Assembly: GCA_963710975.1 (NCBI GenBank) | Contig: CAVQCG010000004.1 | Span: 889,621-953,620 of the forward strand | Direction of reading: 5' to 3' | DNA: 64,000 nt | Source: JBBQXH01 sp963710975 | Lineage (GTDB): Bacteria > Actinomycetota > Thermoleophilia > Gaiellales > Gaiellaceae | Part shown: piece by piece, positions 26,578-35,668 of the stretch | Numbering within the stretch: position 1 is the first letter of the stretch | How the letters are laid out: each line of letters begins with the position of its first letter | Translations under genes and position numbers: made by a program | Notes under the pieces: model-generated | Told to the model about the DNA's origin: nothing | Seen by the model: only the letters and a program-made list of their open reading frames with translations | Database searches by the model: none

Positions 26578-28187
26578 CTACTGGACGAGCTGTGCCCGGA
26601 ACCAGAACGGAGCCGGGTCGTTCCGATACACGCCGCCGCAGCTGAACGGGGTTCGCTGGTTGCATGCCGCCAGCCGCAGGTTGACGTTCGAGAGCACGAC
26701 GACGACGTTGGTGCCGAACGGAACCGTGGTGGTTGCGTCGCCCGCCGCATTCAGCGTGACGCGACGAATGCTGAGCGCCCCCCCACGACTCCGGAGGAGA
26801 AGGGAAGCCTGCGAGCCACGCGTGCGGAGCGGCAGGTCGAGCAGGACACGAACCTTCGCCCCGGCCTTCACACCACCTCCGGGGACGAGATAGCCATACC
26901 CGGTGGTGAGGTGGAGGAGCGTCCGTTTCTTCCACCCGGTGTCTCGCCTCGACGCCGAGAGCGTCAGCGGCCTCCCCAGAGGCGCCTGAAGCTGCTTACC
27001 GTCACTTCTGTACGCATCGCCCTCGTCGTAGAAGGCGGGCGGGAAGACGTTCGCTGCGCCGAATCTGGCAAATGCTGCGCCGAAGCTCGATCCGCGTTGC
27101 TTCAGCGCCTCGTCGACTGCGTAGATGGACAGCAGCTCTCGGGGGGAGCCGCCTAGCTCGATGATGCGTCTGATCACCGAGTCGTCGAGGCTCTCGGTCA
27201 CGGAGCGGAAGAACAGCCAGCCGCCGTACTTGAAGGTGTCGTACTGATCGTCGAACGTCGTCGTGTCGAGCGCAACTCCCGGAGAGGTCAGGGCGCTCGA
27301 CAGCAGGTACTGGTAGTTGTCGTTGACGTCGTCGTAGACCCGATCCTCCATCCAGGCGGCGGTGCTCTCAAGGAGCCAGGAGTCCTGGAACATGTTGTAG
27401 GCGTACTGCACGGCGTGGAAGAACTCGTGAGCAGCGGTGACCTGGAGCGCTGCAAGACCGTTCGCCGCCCCTGGAAACTCGCTCGGCAGGTAGTCGTTGT
27501 CGAGGACGCAGTACGCAGAGACGTCCAGATTCGTCGTGCTCGGGTCGAACGCGGTCGGGTCGTCCGTCGTGCAGTACCCGTAGAGCCCCCGCGGCAGGTC
27601 CTTGACGTACATGTCGATCAACCCGTTGACGTTGCGCGGGTCCGGTGAGTTGGAGTCGTTCTTCGGAGGCCGAAAACCGAGCTGGCCGATCTCGGTCGCC
27701 CAGACCGTGTCCATCGTCGTGAAGACATCGTCGATGAACGACTGGCTTGCGGCGTCCTTCGACACCGTCACCCAGTTGACGCAGTAGGTCGGCCGGCAGT
27801 CGTGAGTGGTAGTTGTCTGACGCCGACGACCGCAGGGTCGTAGTGCCCTCCGAGCTCATTCGGCTTCTGAGTGTCGTCGGGCCGGGAGAGAATCGCGCTC
27901 GCTGCACGCTTGTCTGCAGCCGAAAGCTCACCGTAGTGCAGCACGAGCTCGCGGAGGATCCCGGTCGCCTCGAATCCCTGGACGCGTCTGACGCTGCCGA
28001 AGCGCGCGCGGACGCTCGCCGGCTGGAAGAGCGAGCGGGCGCGCTCAAGGGCATACTGCGCGTGCGTCAGGGTGCCGCGCTCGAGCGCTCGAGTGAGGCC
28101 GTCCGATCCGGCGGCCGCGGCCGCCGGGAGGGCGAGGGATGCGAGCGCCACGGCGAGGACGACGAGCCGCCGCCAGGAGGGCGTCAA
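26578..28187 (-). CDS. Secreted putative metalloprotease (MXAN_6640 type), one apparent frameshift
   Basis: Signal peptide WRRLVVLAVALASLALPAAAAAG, then a propeptide-like region, then the catalytic domain with the zinc-binding HExxH in VTAAHEFFHAVQYAYNMF and the downstream ESTAAWMEDRVYDDVNDNYQ. This arrangement (HEFFHAVQYAY followed by STAAWMED) is that of the MXAN_6640 family of putative metalloproteases. The C-terminal 120 residues are a beta-rich domain. The frame changes near 27805 (around VVGVRQ/TTTTHDCRP); the span is two bases over a multiple of three, so one base seems to be missing. The start is uncertain: TTG 28187 places the signal peptide at the N-terminus; GTG 28247 is the alternative. 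Confidence 0.7.
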
Positions 28188-28343
28188 CGGCTCGCCACCT
28201 GCATCGCGACATCTTGGAGGTCCGGCAGCACCGCTGTCAACGCGCACTCACCCCGGCGGGGATGGTGGAGCCTCGAACGGCAATCCCGCGATCGAGGGAG
28301 TCGAGCGAGGACGTCCGAGCGCCGGAAATGGCGAGTTGATCGG

Positions 28344-28643
28344 CTAGCCGAAGCCGAGAATGAACTTGGCGTCGTCGGACATCTTCTCCGGGGTCCAGGG
28401 CGGGCTCCACACGAGCTCCGTCTCGACCTCGTCGACGCCGGGCATCGCCTGCACGACCTCGGTGATCTGCTGCTCGATGAGCGGCCCGACCGGGCATCCC
28501 ATCGACGTGAGGCTGTACGTGATGTGAACCTTCTGGCCCTCGACTTCGGCGTCGTAGAGAAGACCGAGCTCGACGATGTCCATCCCGAGCTCGGGATCCT
28601 CGACGACCCTCAGCGCATCGAACACCTCTTCACGGGTTGCCAT
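28344..28643 (-). CDS. MIP18-family (DUF59) iron-sulfur assembly protein
   Basis: 99 residues, one DUF59 domain. Family signature EEVFDALRVVEDPELGMDIV (DPE-L motif), ELGLLYDAEVEG, and the Cys-bearing loop YSLTSMGCPVGPLIEQQI. The C-terminus VWSPPWTPEKMSDDAKFILG is the typical W-x-P-P-W-x-P end. Such proteins (SufT/PaaD-like) help to load iron-sulfur clusters; the client is unknown. It could serve QueG (two 4Fe-4S clusters), though that link is conjecture. Confidence 0.88.
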   Translation of the reverse strand: MATREEVFDALRVVEDPELGMDIVELGLLYDAEVEGQKVHITYSLTSMGCPVGPLIEQQITEVVQAMPGVDEVETELVWSPPWTPEKMSDDAKFILGFG

Positions 28644-28675
28644 GGAGCCAGTCTACCGGCCGCGTGCGCTGGGGC

Positions 28676-29659
28676 CTACCCGAGGAGCCGGATCTCCTCG
28701 CGCCTCTCCCGGGCGAAGAAATGCGTTCCGTCGACGAACCGCACCCAGTTGCACCGCGTGCACATGACGAGCGACTGTGTCCTCGCGCTGTCGGCCAGAT
28801 AGCGGACGCCTCGCAGGAGGTCTCCCGTCGAGACGCCGGTCGCGGCGACGATCACGTCGCTCGGTGCGAGCTCCTCGATCGTGAACACCTTGTCCATGTC
28901 CTCGAACCCGTACTCGCGTGCCTGGACGATCTCGCTCCGCGACACGGGCCAGAACTGCGCCTGAAGCTCGCCGCCGAGGCAGCGCAGCGCGGCCGCCGCG
29001 ATCGCCGCCTGCCGTGCTCCGCCGATCCCGATCGCAAGGTGATCGTTCGTACCGCGAATCGCGGCGGTGATCGACGAGGTGACGTCGCCGTCCTGGATCA
29101 GCTTGATGCGAGCACCGGACAGCCGCAACTCCTCGACCAGGTCGTGGTGCCTGGGACGATCGAGGACGATCGCCGTCACGTCGTTCGGGTTCCGGCCGAA
29201 CGCATCGGCAATGGCCATGACGTTGGTCGCGACGGGCTGCGAGAGGTCGATCCGCCCGCGCGCGACGGGCCCAACGGCCATCTTGCGCATGTACATCTGC
29301 GGAAGCCGCGGCAGGCTCCCCGGGTCGCCGACCGCGATCATCGCCATCGCGCCGTACCCCCCGCGCGCCACCACGGACGGCCCTTCGAGTGGGTCGACGG
29401 CCAGATCGACCGCCTGGCCACCGCGCCCGACGAGCTCGTCGACCGCGAGCCCTTCGCCCTCCTCCTCCCCGCTCCCGATGACGACCCGCCCTTCGATCGG
29501 CATCAGGTCGAGCGCGGCTCGCATGCCCGAGACAGCGGCTTCGGCAGCACCTTCGACGTCGCCGCGGCCCAGCCAGCGTCCGCTCGCAAGCGCCGCCCGC
29601 TCGGTAACCGCAGCGAACGCCTCGCACTGGCACAGCTTGCCGTCCCCAGTCGTCCTCAC
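28676..29659 (-). CDS. glpX: Class II fructose-1,6-bisphosphatase
   Basis: Gluconeogenic hydrolysis of fructose 1,6-bisphosphate. 327 residues. Metal-binding and active-site motifs: RVVIGSGEEEGEG, LAVDPLEGPSVVARGGYGAM, KMAVGPVARGRIDLS, LIQDGDVTSSI, and GIGGARQAAIAAAALRCLGG. The C-terminus carries the extra stretch MCTRCNWVRFVDGTHFFARE. GTG start at 29659, directly divergent from the gene at 29715, so their promoters share 55 bases. Confidence 0.92.
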   Translation of the reverse strand: MRTTGDGKLCQCEAFAAVTERAALASGRWLGRGDVEGAAEAAVSGMRAALDLMPIEGRVVIGSGEEEGEGLAVDELVGRGGQAVDLAVDPLEGPSVVARGGYGAMAMIAVGDPGSLPRLPQMYMRKMAVGPVARGRIDLSQPVATNVMAIADAFGRNPNDVTAIVLDRPRHHDLVEELRLSGARIKLIQDGDVTSSITAAIRGTNDHLAIGIGGARQAAIAAAALRCLGGELQAQFWPVSRSEIVQAREYGFEDMDKVFTIEELAPSDVIVAATGVSTGDLLRGVRYLADSARTQSLVMCTRCNWVRFVDGTHFFARERREEIRLLG

Positions 29660-29714
29660 GTCGCCGCTGAGTGTAGTGATCGCCGTCCGGAGCGGTAGGT
29701 ATCCTGGCCTCTAG

Positions 29715-30083
29715 ATGATACTGGAAACACCCGTTTTCCAGGCATATTGTGGAGCCGACAGCCCGAGGTTCGTCAACGAGGCGGAGCTTGAGTGCGCGAA
29801 GATCCTCGACTACTACGGGGTGCCCTGGGAGTACGAGCCGCGCACCTTCGTGCTCGAGACGGACGAGGACGGTCGCGTCCTCGAGGCGATCACGCCAGAC
29901 TTCTACCTCCCCGAGCAGGATCTCTACGTCGAGCTCACCGTCATGAAGCAGTCGCTCGTCACTCGCAAGAACCGCAAGCTCCGGAAGCTGCGTGAGCGCT
30001 ACCCGGACGTCAAGGTCAAGCTCTTCTACCGGCGCGACTTCGAGCGCCTCGCCCAGAAATACGGTCTAACCCGCCACTCCTAG
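29715..30083 (+). CDS. Putative PD-(D/E)xK-fold protein of unknown function
   Basis: 122 residues. The stretch ITPDFYLPEQDLYVELTVMK resembles the D-x(n)-E-x-K core of the PD-(D/E)xK nuclease fold (Asp in PDF, Glu in VEL, Lys in VMK), after a helix NEAELECAKILDYYGVPWEY. The C-terminus is highly basic (RKNRKLRKLRERYPDVKVKL). Nuclease activity is not established. The start codon ATG lies right after the intergenic region with little leader. It precedes hpt by 29 bases; I recall this pairing in related genomes. Confidence 0.6.
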   Translation: MILETPVFQAYCGADSPRFVNEAELECAKILDYYGVPWEYEPRTFVLETDEDGRVLEAITPDFYLPEQDLYVELTVMKQSLVTRKNRKLRKLRERYPDVKVKLFYRRDFERLAQKYGLTRHS

Positions 30084-30112
30084 GCAAGAGCCTCGACCCG
30101 CGGGTTGGCGAG

Positions 30113-30631
30113 GTGTACCTGGCACGGGGGGATCTGAAGGCACGGGTGGAAGAGCTCGGCACGCAGATTGCCGCCGACTACGCGGACGCCGACCTCGTCC
30201 TCGTCTCGGTCCTCCGTGGCGCCTTCATCTTCGTCGCGGACCTGTCGCGCGCGGTCGCAGTTCCGCACGCTCTCGAGTTCATTGCGCTCGCCGGCTACGG
30301 CGGGGCGATCGGCGGACGCTCGACGATCCGGATCATCAAGGATCTCGACCTGCCGATCGCCGGCCGGGACGTCCTGATCGTCGAGGACGTCGTCGACACG
30401 GGCCTGACGCTCAACTACCTCGTGCGGACGCTCCAGCTCCGCGGCCCTCGGGGCATCGCCGTCTGCACGTTGCTCGACCGGCCCTACCGCCGCCTCGTCG
30501 ACGACCTGCCGATCCGCTACGTCGGCTTCACCGTGCCGGACGAGTTCTTCGTCGGCTACGGCTTCGATCTCGACCAGCGGTATCGGGGCCTGCCGGATCT
30601 GCGAATCGTCCGTCTCGACGACGCCGCCTGA
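30113..30631 (+). CDS. hpt: Hypoxanthine-guanine phosphoribosyltransferase
   Basis: Purine salvage: hypoxanthine or guanine plus PRPP to nucleotide. 172 residues, normal length. PRPP-binding loop VLIVEDVVDTGLTLNYLV, the early LVLVSVLRGAFIFVADLSRA, a flexible loop around ALAGYGGAIGGRSTIRIIKD, and the C-terminal DEFFVGYGFDLDQRYRGLPD. Start GTG at 30113. Its stop abuts the ccmI-like gene, which is convergent. Confidence 0.95.
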   Translation: MYLARGDLKARVEELGTQIAADYADADLVLVSVLRGAFIFVADLSRAVAVPHALEFIALAGYGGAIGGRSTIRIIKDLDLPIAGRDVLIVEDVVDTGLTLNYLVRTLQLRGPRGIAVCTLLDRPYRRLVDDLPIRYVGFTVPDEFFVGYGFDLDQRYRGLPDLRIVRLDDAA

Positions 30632-30991
30632 CTACGGGTCGCGCTCGACCTGGGAAAGGGGTTCCTCGACCGGCTCGAGGCCATGTGCGCCCGGCACGGT
30701 TGCAGGCGGATCCAGGGCTCTGATTGCCTCTGCTGCCTCCCGGCGGAGCGGACCGACGAGCTCACGGTAGTCGTCGTCTCCGATCTTGCCGGTGCGATGG
30801 TCGAACTCGAGCTCCTTGAGCGCCGAGAGCGCCCGGTCGCGATCCTCGATCAGCTCGACACGCCGGATCTCGGCCTGGCTGGGCTCGTCGATCGTCGCAT
30901 CCGGATCGCCGGCGCGCAGGAACGGGCGTGCGACGAACAGCACCGCGAGAGCTCCGAGGAGGGCAGCGAGGATCAGCCCGGCGGCGGTCAC
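30632..30991 (-). CDS. CcmI-like cytochrome c biogenesis protein
   Basis: 119 residues. N-terminal TM AAGLILAALLGALAVLFVA, then the conserved cytoplasmic helix LIEDRDRALSALKELEFDHR followed by TGKIGDDDYREL. This is the N-terminal module of CcmI/CycH, without the TPR part. GTG at 30991 overlaps the ccmF stop (GTGA), so translation is coupled. It would assist heme ligation to apocytochrome c together with CcmF. Confidence 0.72.
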   Translation of the reverse strand: MTAAGLILAALLGALAVLFVARPFLRAGDPDATIDEPSQAEIRRVELIEDRDRALSALKELEFDHRTGKIGDDDYRELVGPLRREAAEAIRALDPPATVPGAHGLEPVEEPLSQVERDP

Positions 30992-32974
30992 GCCCGCGCG
31001 ACCGCGAAGCGCTTCGCGAGACGGCGCTGCTCGCGGGCATCGGGCCACATGGTCACGAGCGAGCCGAGCAGGAAGACGAGCCCGCTGATCCAGATCAGGT
31101 TCACGAGCGGGTTCACGAGCACCTTGAGCCAGACCGTGCCGTCGGCGTTGAAGCGGTCGGCGATGACGAACAGGTCCTGCGCCCGCGAGCCAGTCAGATC
31201 GGATCCCGACCTCGTTCGAGACCTCCTGGTTTCCCTCCAGGTAGCGGTTCTTCCCGGCCGCGAGGGTTCCGAGCTGCTTGTCGCCACGGGACACGGCGAG
31301 TTGTGCGCGAAGCTCCGTGCGGTTTGCGACCGTGTCCTGGGTCGAGCCGATGTAGCGGAGGGTGTAGCCGCCGACTTCCATCGTCTGGCCGGGCTCGAGC
31401 TTGCGGATCGACGTCGTTCCGTAGACGCCGATCCCGACAGCGCCAATGAGGAGGAGCGCGATCGACGCGTGCACGATATAGCCGCCGTAGCGGCGCCGGT
31501 TCCGACCGACGAGAGACGTGAACGCCCCTGCCCATGTCGTATCGCCGAACCCCTTGCGGGCGCGCGTTCCGCGGACGAACTCGAGGGTGATCGCTGCGAG
31601 GACGAACGCCGCGAACGTGTATCCGACCATCCCCAGCAGGCTCGAGCCGGCTCCCGCCGCGAGGAGAGCGACCCCCGTGAGGAGCGCGACCCCGGCAGGC
31701 CACGCGACGCTCCTCGCGAGCTGCCGGAGTGACGCGCGCCGCCAGGCGACGAGAGGCCCGAGCCCCATGAGGATCACGAGCGGCAGCCCGAAGATGATTC
31801 CGAAGAAGTTGTAGTACGGAGCGCCCACGGTGGATGCGACGCCGCGCACCGCCTCGGAGACCATCGGGTACGCAACCCCCCAGAGGACCGTCAGCGCGAA
31901 GGCGACGAGAAACAGGTTGTTGTAGAGGAACGCCGCCTCACGTGAGATGAGCGACTCCATCTTCGTCCTCGACCTGAGAAGGGGCAGGCGCCAGATGATC
32001 ATCGCGATCGAGAAGAGCGCGATGACGCAGACGAAGCCGAGGAACCACGCGCCGATCGGCGACTGCGAGAAGCTGTGGATCGAGTTGATCACGCCGCTTC
32101 GGGTGAGGAACGTGCCGAAGACCGAGAGCCCGAACGCGAGCGCGACGAGCACGATGTTCCACACCCGGAGCATGTTCTTCTTCTCCTGCACCATCACCGA
32201 GTGCAGGAACGCGGTCGCAACGAGCCACGGCATCAGCGCCGCATTCTCGACGGGATCCCAGGCATACCAGCCTCCCCACCCGACCTCCTCGTACGCCCAC
32301 TTCGATCCGAGCAAGATGCCGATGCCGAGGAACATCCAGGACAGGAGCGTCCAGCGGCGCGTGGCGATGATCCAGCGCTCGTCCGTTCGTTTCGAGGCGA
32401 GCGCCGCCATCGCGAACGCAAACGGGATGGTGAGCCCCACGTAGCCGAGGTAGAGCATCGGCGGGTGGGCCATCATGTACGGGTTCTGGAGACTCGGGTT
32501 CAGTCCGGCGCCGTCCACCGGCGCGATCGCGGTCGTGAACGGACTCGACACGAACACGAGCACGATCACGAAGTAGCCTGCGATGGCCGCGATGACCGGA
32601 ACCGTCCACGGGAGGACATCTGCGACGAGGCGGCGGTTGAGGAGGACCGCGGCAGACCCCATTCCCGTCAGGATCGTCACCCAGAAGAGAAGTGAGCCCT
32701 CCTGACCACTCCACAGCGCCGTGAAGGCGTACCGGGCCGGCAGGTCGCGGCTCGAGTGGTCGGCGACGTACGCGAACGAGAGGTCATCGGTCAGGAACGC
32801 GCCGAGGAGGACGACCGCGGCCGCGAGACAGGCGACGAATGACGCCACCAGGGCGTTCCTGGCCGAGTCTCCGACGCGCCTCCGGCCCGTGACGGCGGCG
32901 TAGCCGCCCGCCGCGACGGCATAGAGGACGAGCCCAAGAGCGACGACCAGGGCGGCGCGGCCGAGGCCCGGCAC
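30988..32974 (-). CDS. ccmF: Heme lyase CcmF, one apparent frameshift
   Basis: Ligates heme from CcmE to apocytochrome c in System I maturation. About 660 residues with many TM segments. The tryptophan-rich heme-handling signature is WAYEEVGWGGWYAWDPVENA, followed by LPWLVATAFLHSVMVQEKKN-like sequence; the conserved FGTFLTRSGVINSIHSF is also present. The frame changes at about 31192 (GCGGGCGCAGG, one G too many), and the span is one base over a multiple of three. The true end NPLVNLIWISGLVFLLGSLV to RFAVARA lies in the new frame. It is third-last in ccmE-ccmF-ccmI order. Confidence 0.88.
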
Positions 32975-32975
32975 G

Positions 32976-33386
32976 TCAGCTGCTCGAGGTCTTCTTCGGC
33001 GCGTACTTCGACGGGCACTTCGTCACGAGCGAGTCCGGCTTCCCGACGAAGGTGCCGTTGTTCAGCGTTCCCTGGAGGAAGACATGGCGGCCCGCCCGGA
33101 AGAGATCGGGCACCGAGCCCGTATAGACGACGGGCACGGTCTGCCCGCCGTCGAAGTCCTTCAGCTTGAAGCGCAGGCCGGAGGCTCGCGAGTCCCCGCT
33201 CACCGGGCCGATCACGATTCCGGCGAGCTGAACGCTCTTGCCTGCGTAGTCCCCCGCAACGATCTGGCTCGGTCGCAATGACTCCGTCGCCCCACCCGCG
33301 AAGCTCGTGTAGAGCAGGAAGACCGCGAGACCTGCCGCGACCGAAAGGGCGACCATCAGCCGCACCGGAACGCGCCTGTGAGCCAC
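32976..33386 (-). CDS. ccmE: Heme chaperone CcmE, CxxxY type
   Basis: 136 residues. N-terminal TM LMVALSVAAGLAVFLLYTSF, then the OB-fold (VQLAGIVIGPVSGDSRASGL, FKLKDFDGGQTVPVVYTGSV, VFLQGTLNNGTFVGKPDSLV). In classical CcmE heme is bound covalently by a His in an HxxxY motif; here the site reads TKCPSKYAPKK, a C-x-x-x-Y motif. That variant is known from some archaea and sulfate reducers and from actinobacteria with System I. GTG start at 33386. It leads the ccmEFI cluster. Confidence 0.85.
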   Translation of the reverse strand: MAHRRVPVRLMVALSVAAGLAVFLLYTSFAGGATESLRPSQIVAGDYAGKSVQLAGIVIGPVSGDSRASGLRFKLKDFDGGQTVPVVYTGSVPDLFRAGRHVFLQGTLNNGTFVGKPDSLVTKCPSKYAPKKTSSS

Positions 33387-33436
33387 GACCCGATTGTAGC
33401 CCTGGCGGCGCCGGCCGGGCGCAGCCGAACGCCCGT

Positions 33437-33673
33437 CTACGTCGTGCGGGACGGTCTGCGGTCGGGCACGACGTACCCATGATCGCGGCAGAGACTCCCC
33501 GGCTCGTCCTCGATCAGCGCGTCGCAGTACCCCTTCCCGTACGCCGCACGCATGAGCGCGGCGACGACTTCGATGCTCCACTCGTCGACCTCCGCCGCCT
33601 CGGCCCACAGGTCGGCCAGCCGGAGGTCGATATCGAGTTCGAGGAGCTCGATTCGAGATGGTCGCCGCGACAT
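33437..33673 (-). CDS. Small conserved hypothetical protein
   Basis: 78 residues. Charged N-terminus SRRPSRIELLELDIDLRLAD, then LWAEAAEVDEWSIEVVAALM, RAAYGKGYCDALIEDEPGSL and CRDHGYVVPDRRPSRTT. The acidic/helical pattern with YGKGYCDAL is one I associate with Thermoleophilia genomes. Function unknown. The element at 33719 begins 46 bases upstream of its start. Confidence 0.6.
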   Translation of the reverse strand: MSRRPSRIELLELDIDLRLADLWAEAAEVDEWSIEVVAALMRAAYGKGYCDALIEDEPGSLCRDHGYVVPDRRPSRTT

Positions 33674-33718
33674 GGAAAGAACGTAGCGCGGGGATCGGAC
33701 GGACCTCGCGGCCCCCTA

Positions 33719-33867
33719 GATGATTGATCGGAAATTGATCGGAAACCGCGGCACCGCCGGATGACGTCTGGGGCACTTCGCCTGAGCCGCCGCTCGTTCT
33801 CGGAACGATCACCGACTCATGCTCGGTCTCAGCCGCCCCCGCCGGCACCACACTTTCCGATCAACAT
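33719..33867. repeat. MITE-like inverted-repeat element, copy 2
   Basis: 149 bases, inverted relative to copy 1 at 10846-11019. Left end GATGATTGATCGGAAATTGA, right end CACTTTCCGATCAACAT. Its interior shares with copy 1 the segments GGATGACG, CGCCTGAGCCGCCGCTC, TCGGAACGATCACCG and CTCATGCTCG. It lacks the central palindromic block of copy 1. It lies 28 bases before the start codon of the barrel protein gene, where it could affect that gene's promoter. Confidence 0.75.
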
Positions 33868-33895
33868 TAGCACCGGAATATCCTCACCACCGAAC

Positions 33896-34720
33896 ATGGG
33901 AACCGTCCGCATCGGTCCGGCCCGCCTCCCGAGCAGGGAATCCGGCGGCTCGGCTGTCGAGATCCTCGTCGAGCGCGGCTACACGGCCTGCGAGCTCGAT
34001 TTCGAAGGCGGCTTCTGGATGGCGAAGCCGTTCGCCGCCGAGCTCGGCGAGATCGCCCGCGCGCATGACATTGCGCTTTCGGTGCACGCACCACTCGCCG
34101 CGTTCCTCGGGCATCTCGACCGCGAGGCGAAGTACAAACGGGCGCTGGGAATGCTCGACCACACGGCCGGTATCGCGCAGGCCTGCGGGGCGGAGCTCGT
34201 CGTCATCCACCCCGGGTTTCTCCTCGGCCGCGAGCGCGACCGCGCGCTGGACGATGTCGTCACACAGCTTGGCGAGTTGCGCGAGCGGCTCGAGACCAAG
34301 GATCGCGCTGTCCCGTTCGGCGTCGAGGTCATGGGTCGCGTTCGCGATCTCGGCAGCGCGGAGGACATCGTCGAGATCTCGTCCCGCCTCGACTGGGTAC
34401 GACCGGTGATCGACTTCGCGCATCTCCACGCGACGAGCGACGGGGCGTATACGGACGCAGCGGCGTTCTCCGCCATCCTGAGGTCAGCCGACGCAGTTCT
34501 CGACCCGGGAGCGCCGTTTCACATCCACTTTTCCGACATCGCCTACGCGAACAGGAACGAGACGAAGCACCTGCCCTACGGCGAGGGCACCCTCCGCGCC
34601 GAGCCGCTCCGAGACGCGCTGACCACGTTCGAGCGCCCGGCGACCGTGATCAGCGAGTCACCCGACGAGGCGTCGACTCAGGCGATCCGCGCCATCCTCA
34701 CGAGCCCATCCGAGAACTAG
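33896..34720 (+). CDS. AP endonuclease IV / xylose-isomerase-like TIM-barrel protein
   Basis: 274 residues. Beta/alpha barrel of the AP_endonuc_2 type: LVERGYTACELDFEGG, LSVHAPLAAFLGH with His, GAELVVIHPGFLLGRERDRA with His, FGVEVMGRV with Glu, VIDFAHLHATSDG with Asp and His, FHIHFSDIAY with two His, and LPYGEGTL. This His/Glu/Asp set is that of endonuclease IV zinc sites. The product may be a repair enzyme or a sugar isomerase relative; DNA activity is not shown. ATG at 33896 follows the MITE. Confidence 0.75.
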   Translation: MGTVRIGPARLPSRESGGSAVEILVERGYTACELDFEGGFWMAKPFAAELGEIARAHDIALSVHAPLAAFLGHLDREAKYKRALGMLDHTAGIAQACGAELVVIHPGFLLGRERDRALDDVVTQLGELRERLETKDRAVPFGVEVMGRVRDLGSAEDIVEISSRLDWVRPVIDFAHLHATSDGAYTDAAAFSAILRSADAVLDPGAPFHIHFSDIAYANRNETKHLPYGEGTLRAEPLRDALTTFERPATVISESPDEASTQAIRAILTSPSEN

Positions 34721-34731
34721 ACTTCCTCGAG

Positions 34732-34986
34732 ATGGCCAACGACCCGCCACCGCGCCCAGGCACCCCCGCGGCGGCCTCGCCCGAGGCCCGGCGCGAGCAC
34801 CCGCGCAGGCGGAAAGCCAAGCTGGGAGTGATCCAGAGCTTCGGCTGGCTCGGAATCTTCGGTGTGGGCGCGGCCGTCGGCGCCATACTCGGCGCATTCG
34901 ACGTCCGCGGCTGGATTATCGGCATCGCCGTCTCTGGCGCGACCGTCCTCCTCGGCTTCGCGCTCCGCCGCTCGGTCCGTCTCTAG
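34732..34986 (+). CDS. Small membrane protein
   Basis: 84 residues: proline-rich, basic cytoplasmic start (PEARREHPRRRKAKLG), then two hydrophobic segments SFGWLGIFGVGAAVGAILGA and GWIIGIAVSGATVLLGFAL. It begins 11 bases after the barrel-protein stop and probably shares its transcript. No known family. It ends 4 bases before the convergent glutaredoxin gene. Confidence 0.6.
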   Translation: MANDPPPRPGTPAAASPEARREHPRRRKAKLGVIQSFGWLGIFGVGAAVGAILGAFDVRGWIIGIAVSGATVLLGFALRRSVRL

Positions 34987-34990
34987 CGCC

Positions 34991-35389
34991 TCACGTGACA
35001 ACGCGGAAGGGGCTCTCACCCTCCACGACGTCGACGACCTGCTCGGCGGCGCTCCCGCGCCACCCGTCGCCGAGCCGCTGGTCGAGACGCTGCTCGAGCT
35101 CGCCGGTCTCGTGGAGCTCCTCGACGATGTCCGCACCCCCGACGAGCTCGCCGCGAATGAATACCTGCGGGATCGTCGGCCAGCCCGAGATCGCGGATAG
35201 CTCCTGACGGATCCTCGGGTCGGGCAGGACGTCGACCGTCGTGATCGGCGCGCCGACGGCGCGCAGGGCGCCGAGCGCCCGCCCAGAGTTGCCGCAGGCG
35301 ATGAAGCTCGGCGTGCCCTTCATGAACAGGACGACCGGCTCGCCCGTGATGACCCGCTCGATCTGGTCGTGAATCTCGGTTCCTGGCAC
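34991..35389 (-). CDS. Monothiol (Grx4-type) glutaredoxin with CGNS site
   Basis: 132 residues. Grx fold: VVLFMKGTPSFIACGNSGRA, PITTVDVLPDPRIRQELSAI, GWPTIPQVFIRGELVGGADI. The active site of this class is nearly always CGFS; here it reads CGNS, with Asn for Phe. Monothiol glutaredoxins carry a 2Fe-2S cluster shared between two subunits or with BolA. The GTG start at 35389 overlaps the bolA stop codon (TAGTG), so the partners are translated together. The extra C-terminal tail (GDGWRGSAAEQVVDVVEG) is longer than usual. Confidence 0.82.
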   Translation of the reverse strand: MPGTEIHDQIERVITGEPVVLFMKGTPSFIACGNSGRALGALRAVGAPITTVDVLPDPRIRQELSAISGWPTIPQVFIRGELVGGADIVEELHETGELEQRLDQRLGDGWRGSAAEQVVDVVEGESPFRVVT

Positions 35390-35622
35390 TAGACACTCCC
35401 CCTGGTTCGGATTCTGAGCTCGTGGATCGTACCGTCGGCGAGCGGCTCCGAGAGCGCGTCGTAGACGAGACGGTGCTGGTCGACGAGCGGAAGCCCGTCG
35501 AAGGTCGTGGTCGTAACGATCACCTGAAAGTGGTCGCCCGTGCCGGTGCGGTCGATCACGGCGACCTCGGCGGCACCGGGGAACGCCTGCTGCAGGAGCG
35601 CTTCGAGACGGTCGGTCGCCAC
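35389..35622 (-). CDS. bolA: BolA family protein
   Basis: 77 residues, a complete BolA domain: RLEALLQQAFPGAAEVAVID, DHFQVIVTTTTFDGLPLVDQ, HRLVYDALSEPLADGTIHEL. The invariant HRxVYxAL motif with its His (cluster ligand when paired with Grx4) is present. It is the upstream half of a coupled BolA-glutaredoxin pair, a known functional partnership in iron-sulfur trafficking and iron regulation. Confidence 0.9.
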   Translation of the reverse strand: MATDRLEALLQQAFPGAAEVAVIDRTGTGDHFQVIVTTTTFDGLPLVDQHRLVYDALSEPLADGTIHELRIRTRGSV

Positions 35623-35668
35623 CAGACAATGATGCCTGCAGGGATGCAGACCCCGCAGAGAGCGTCGC

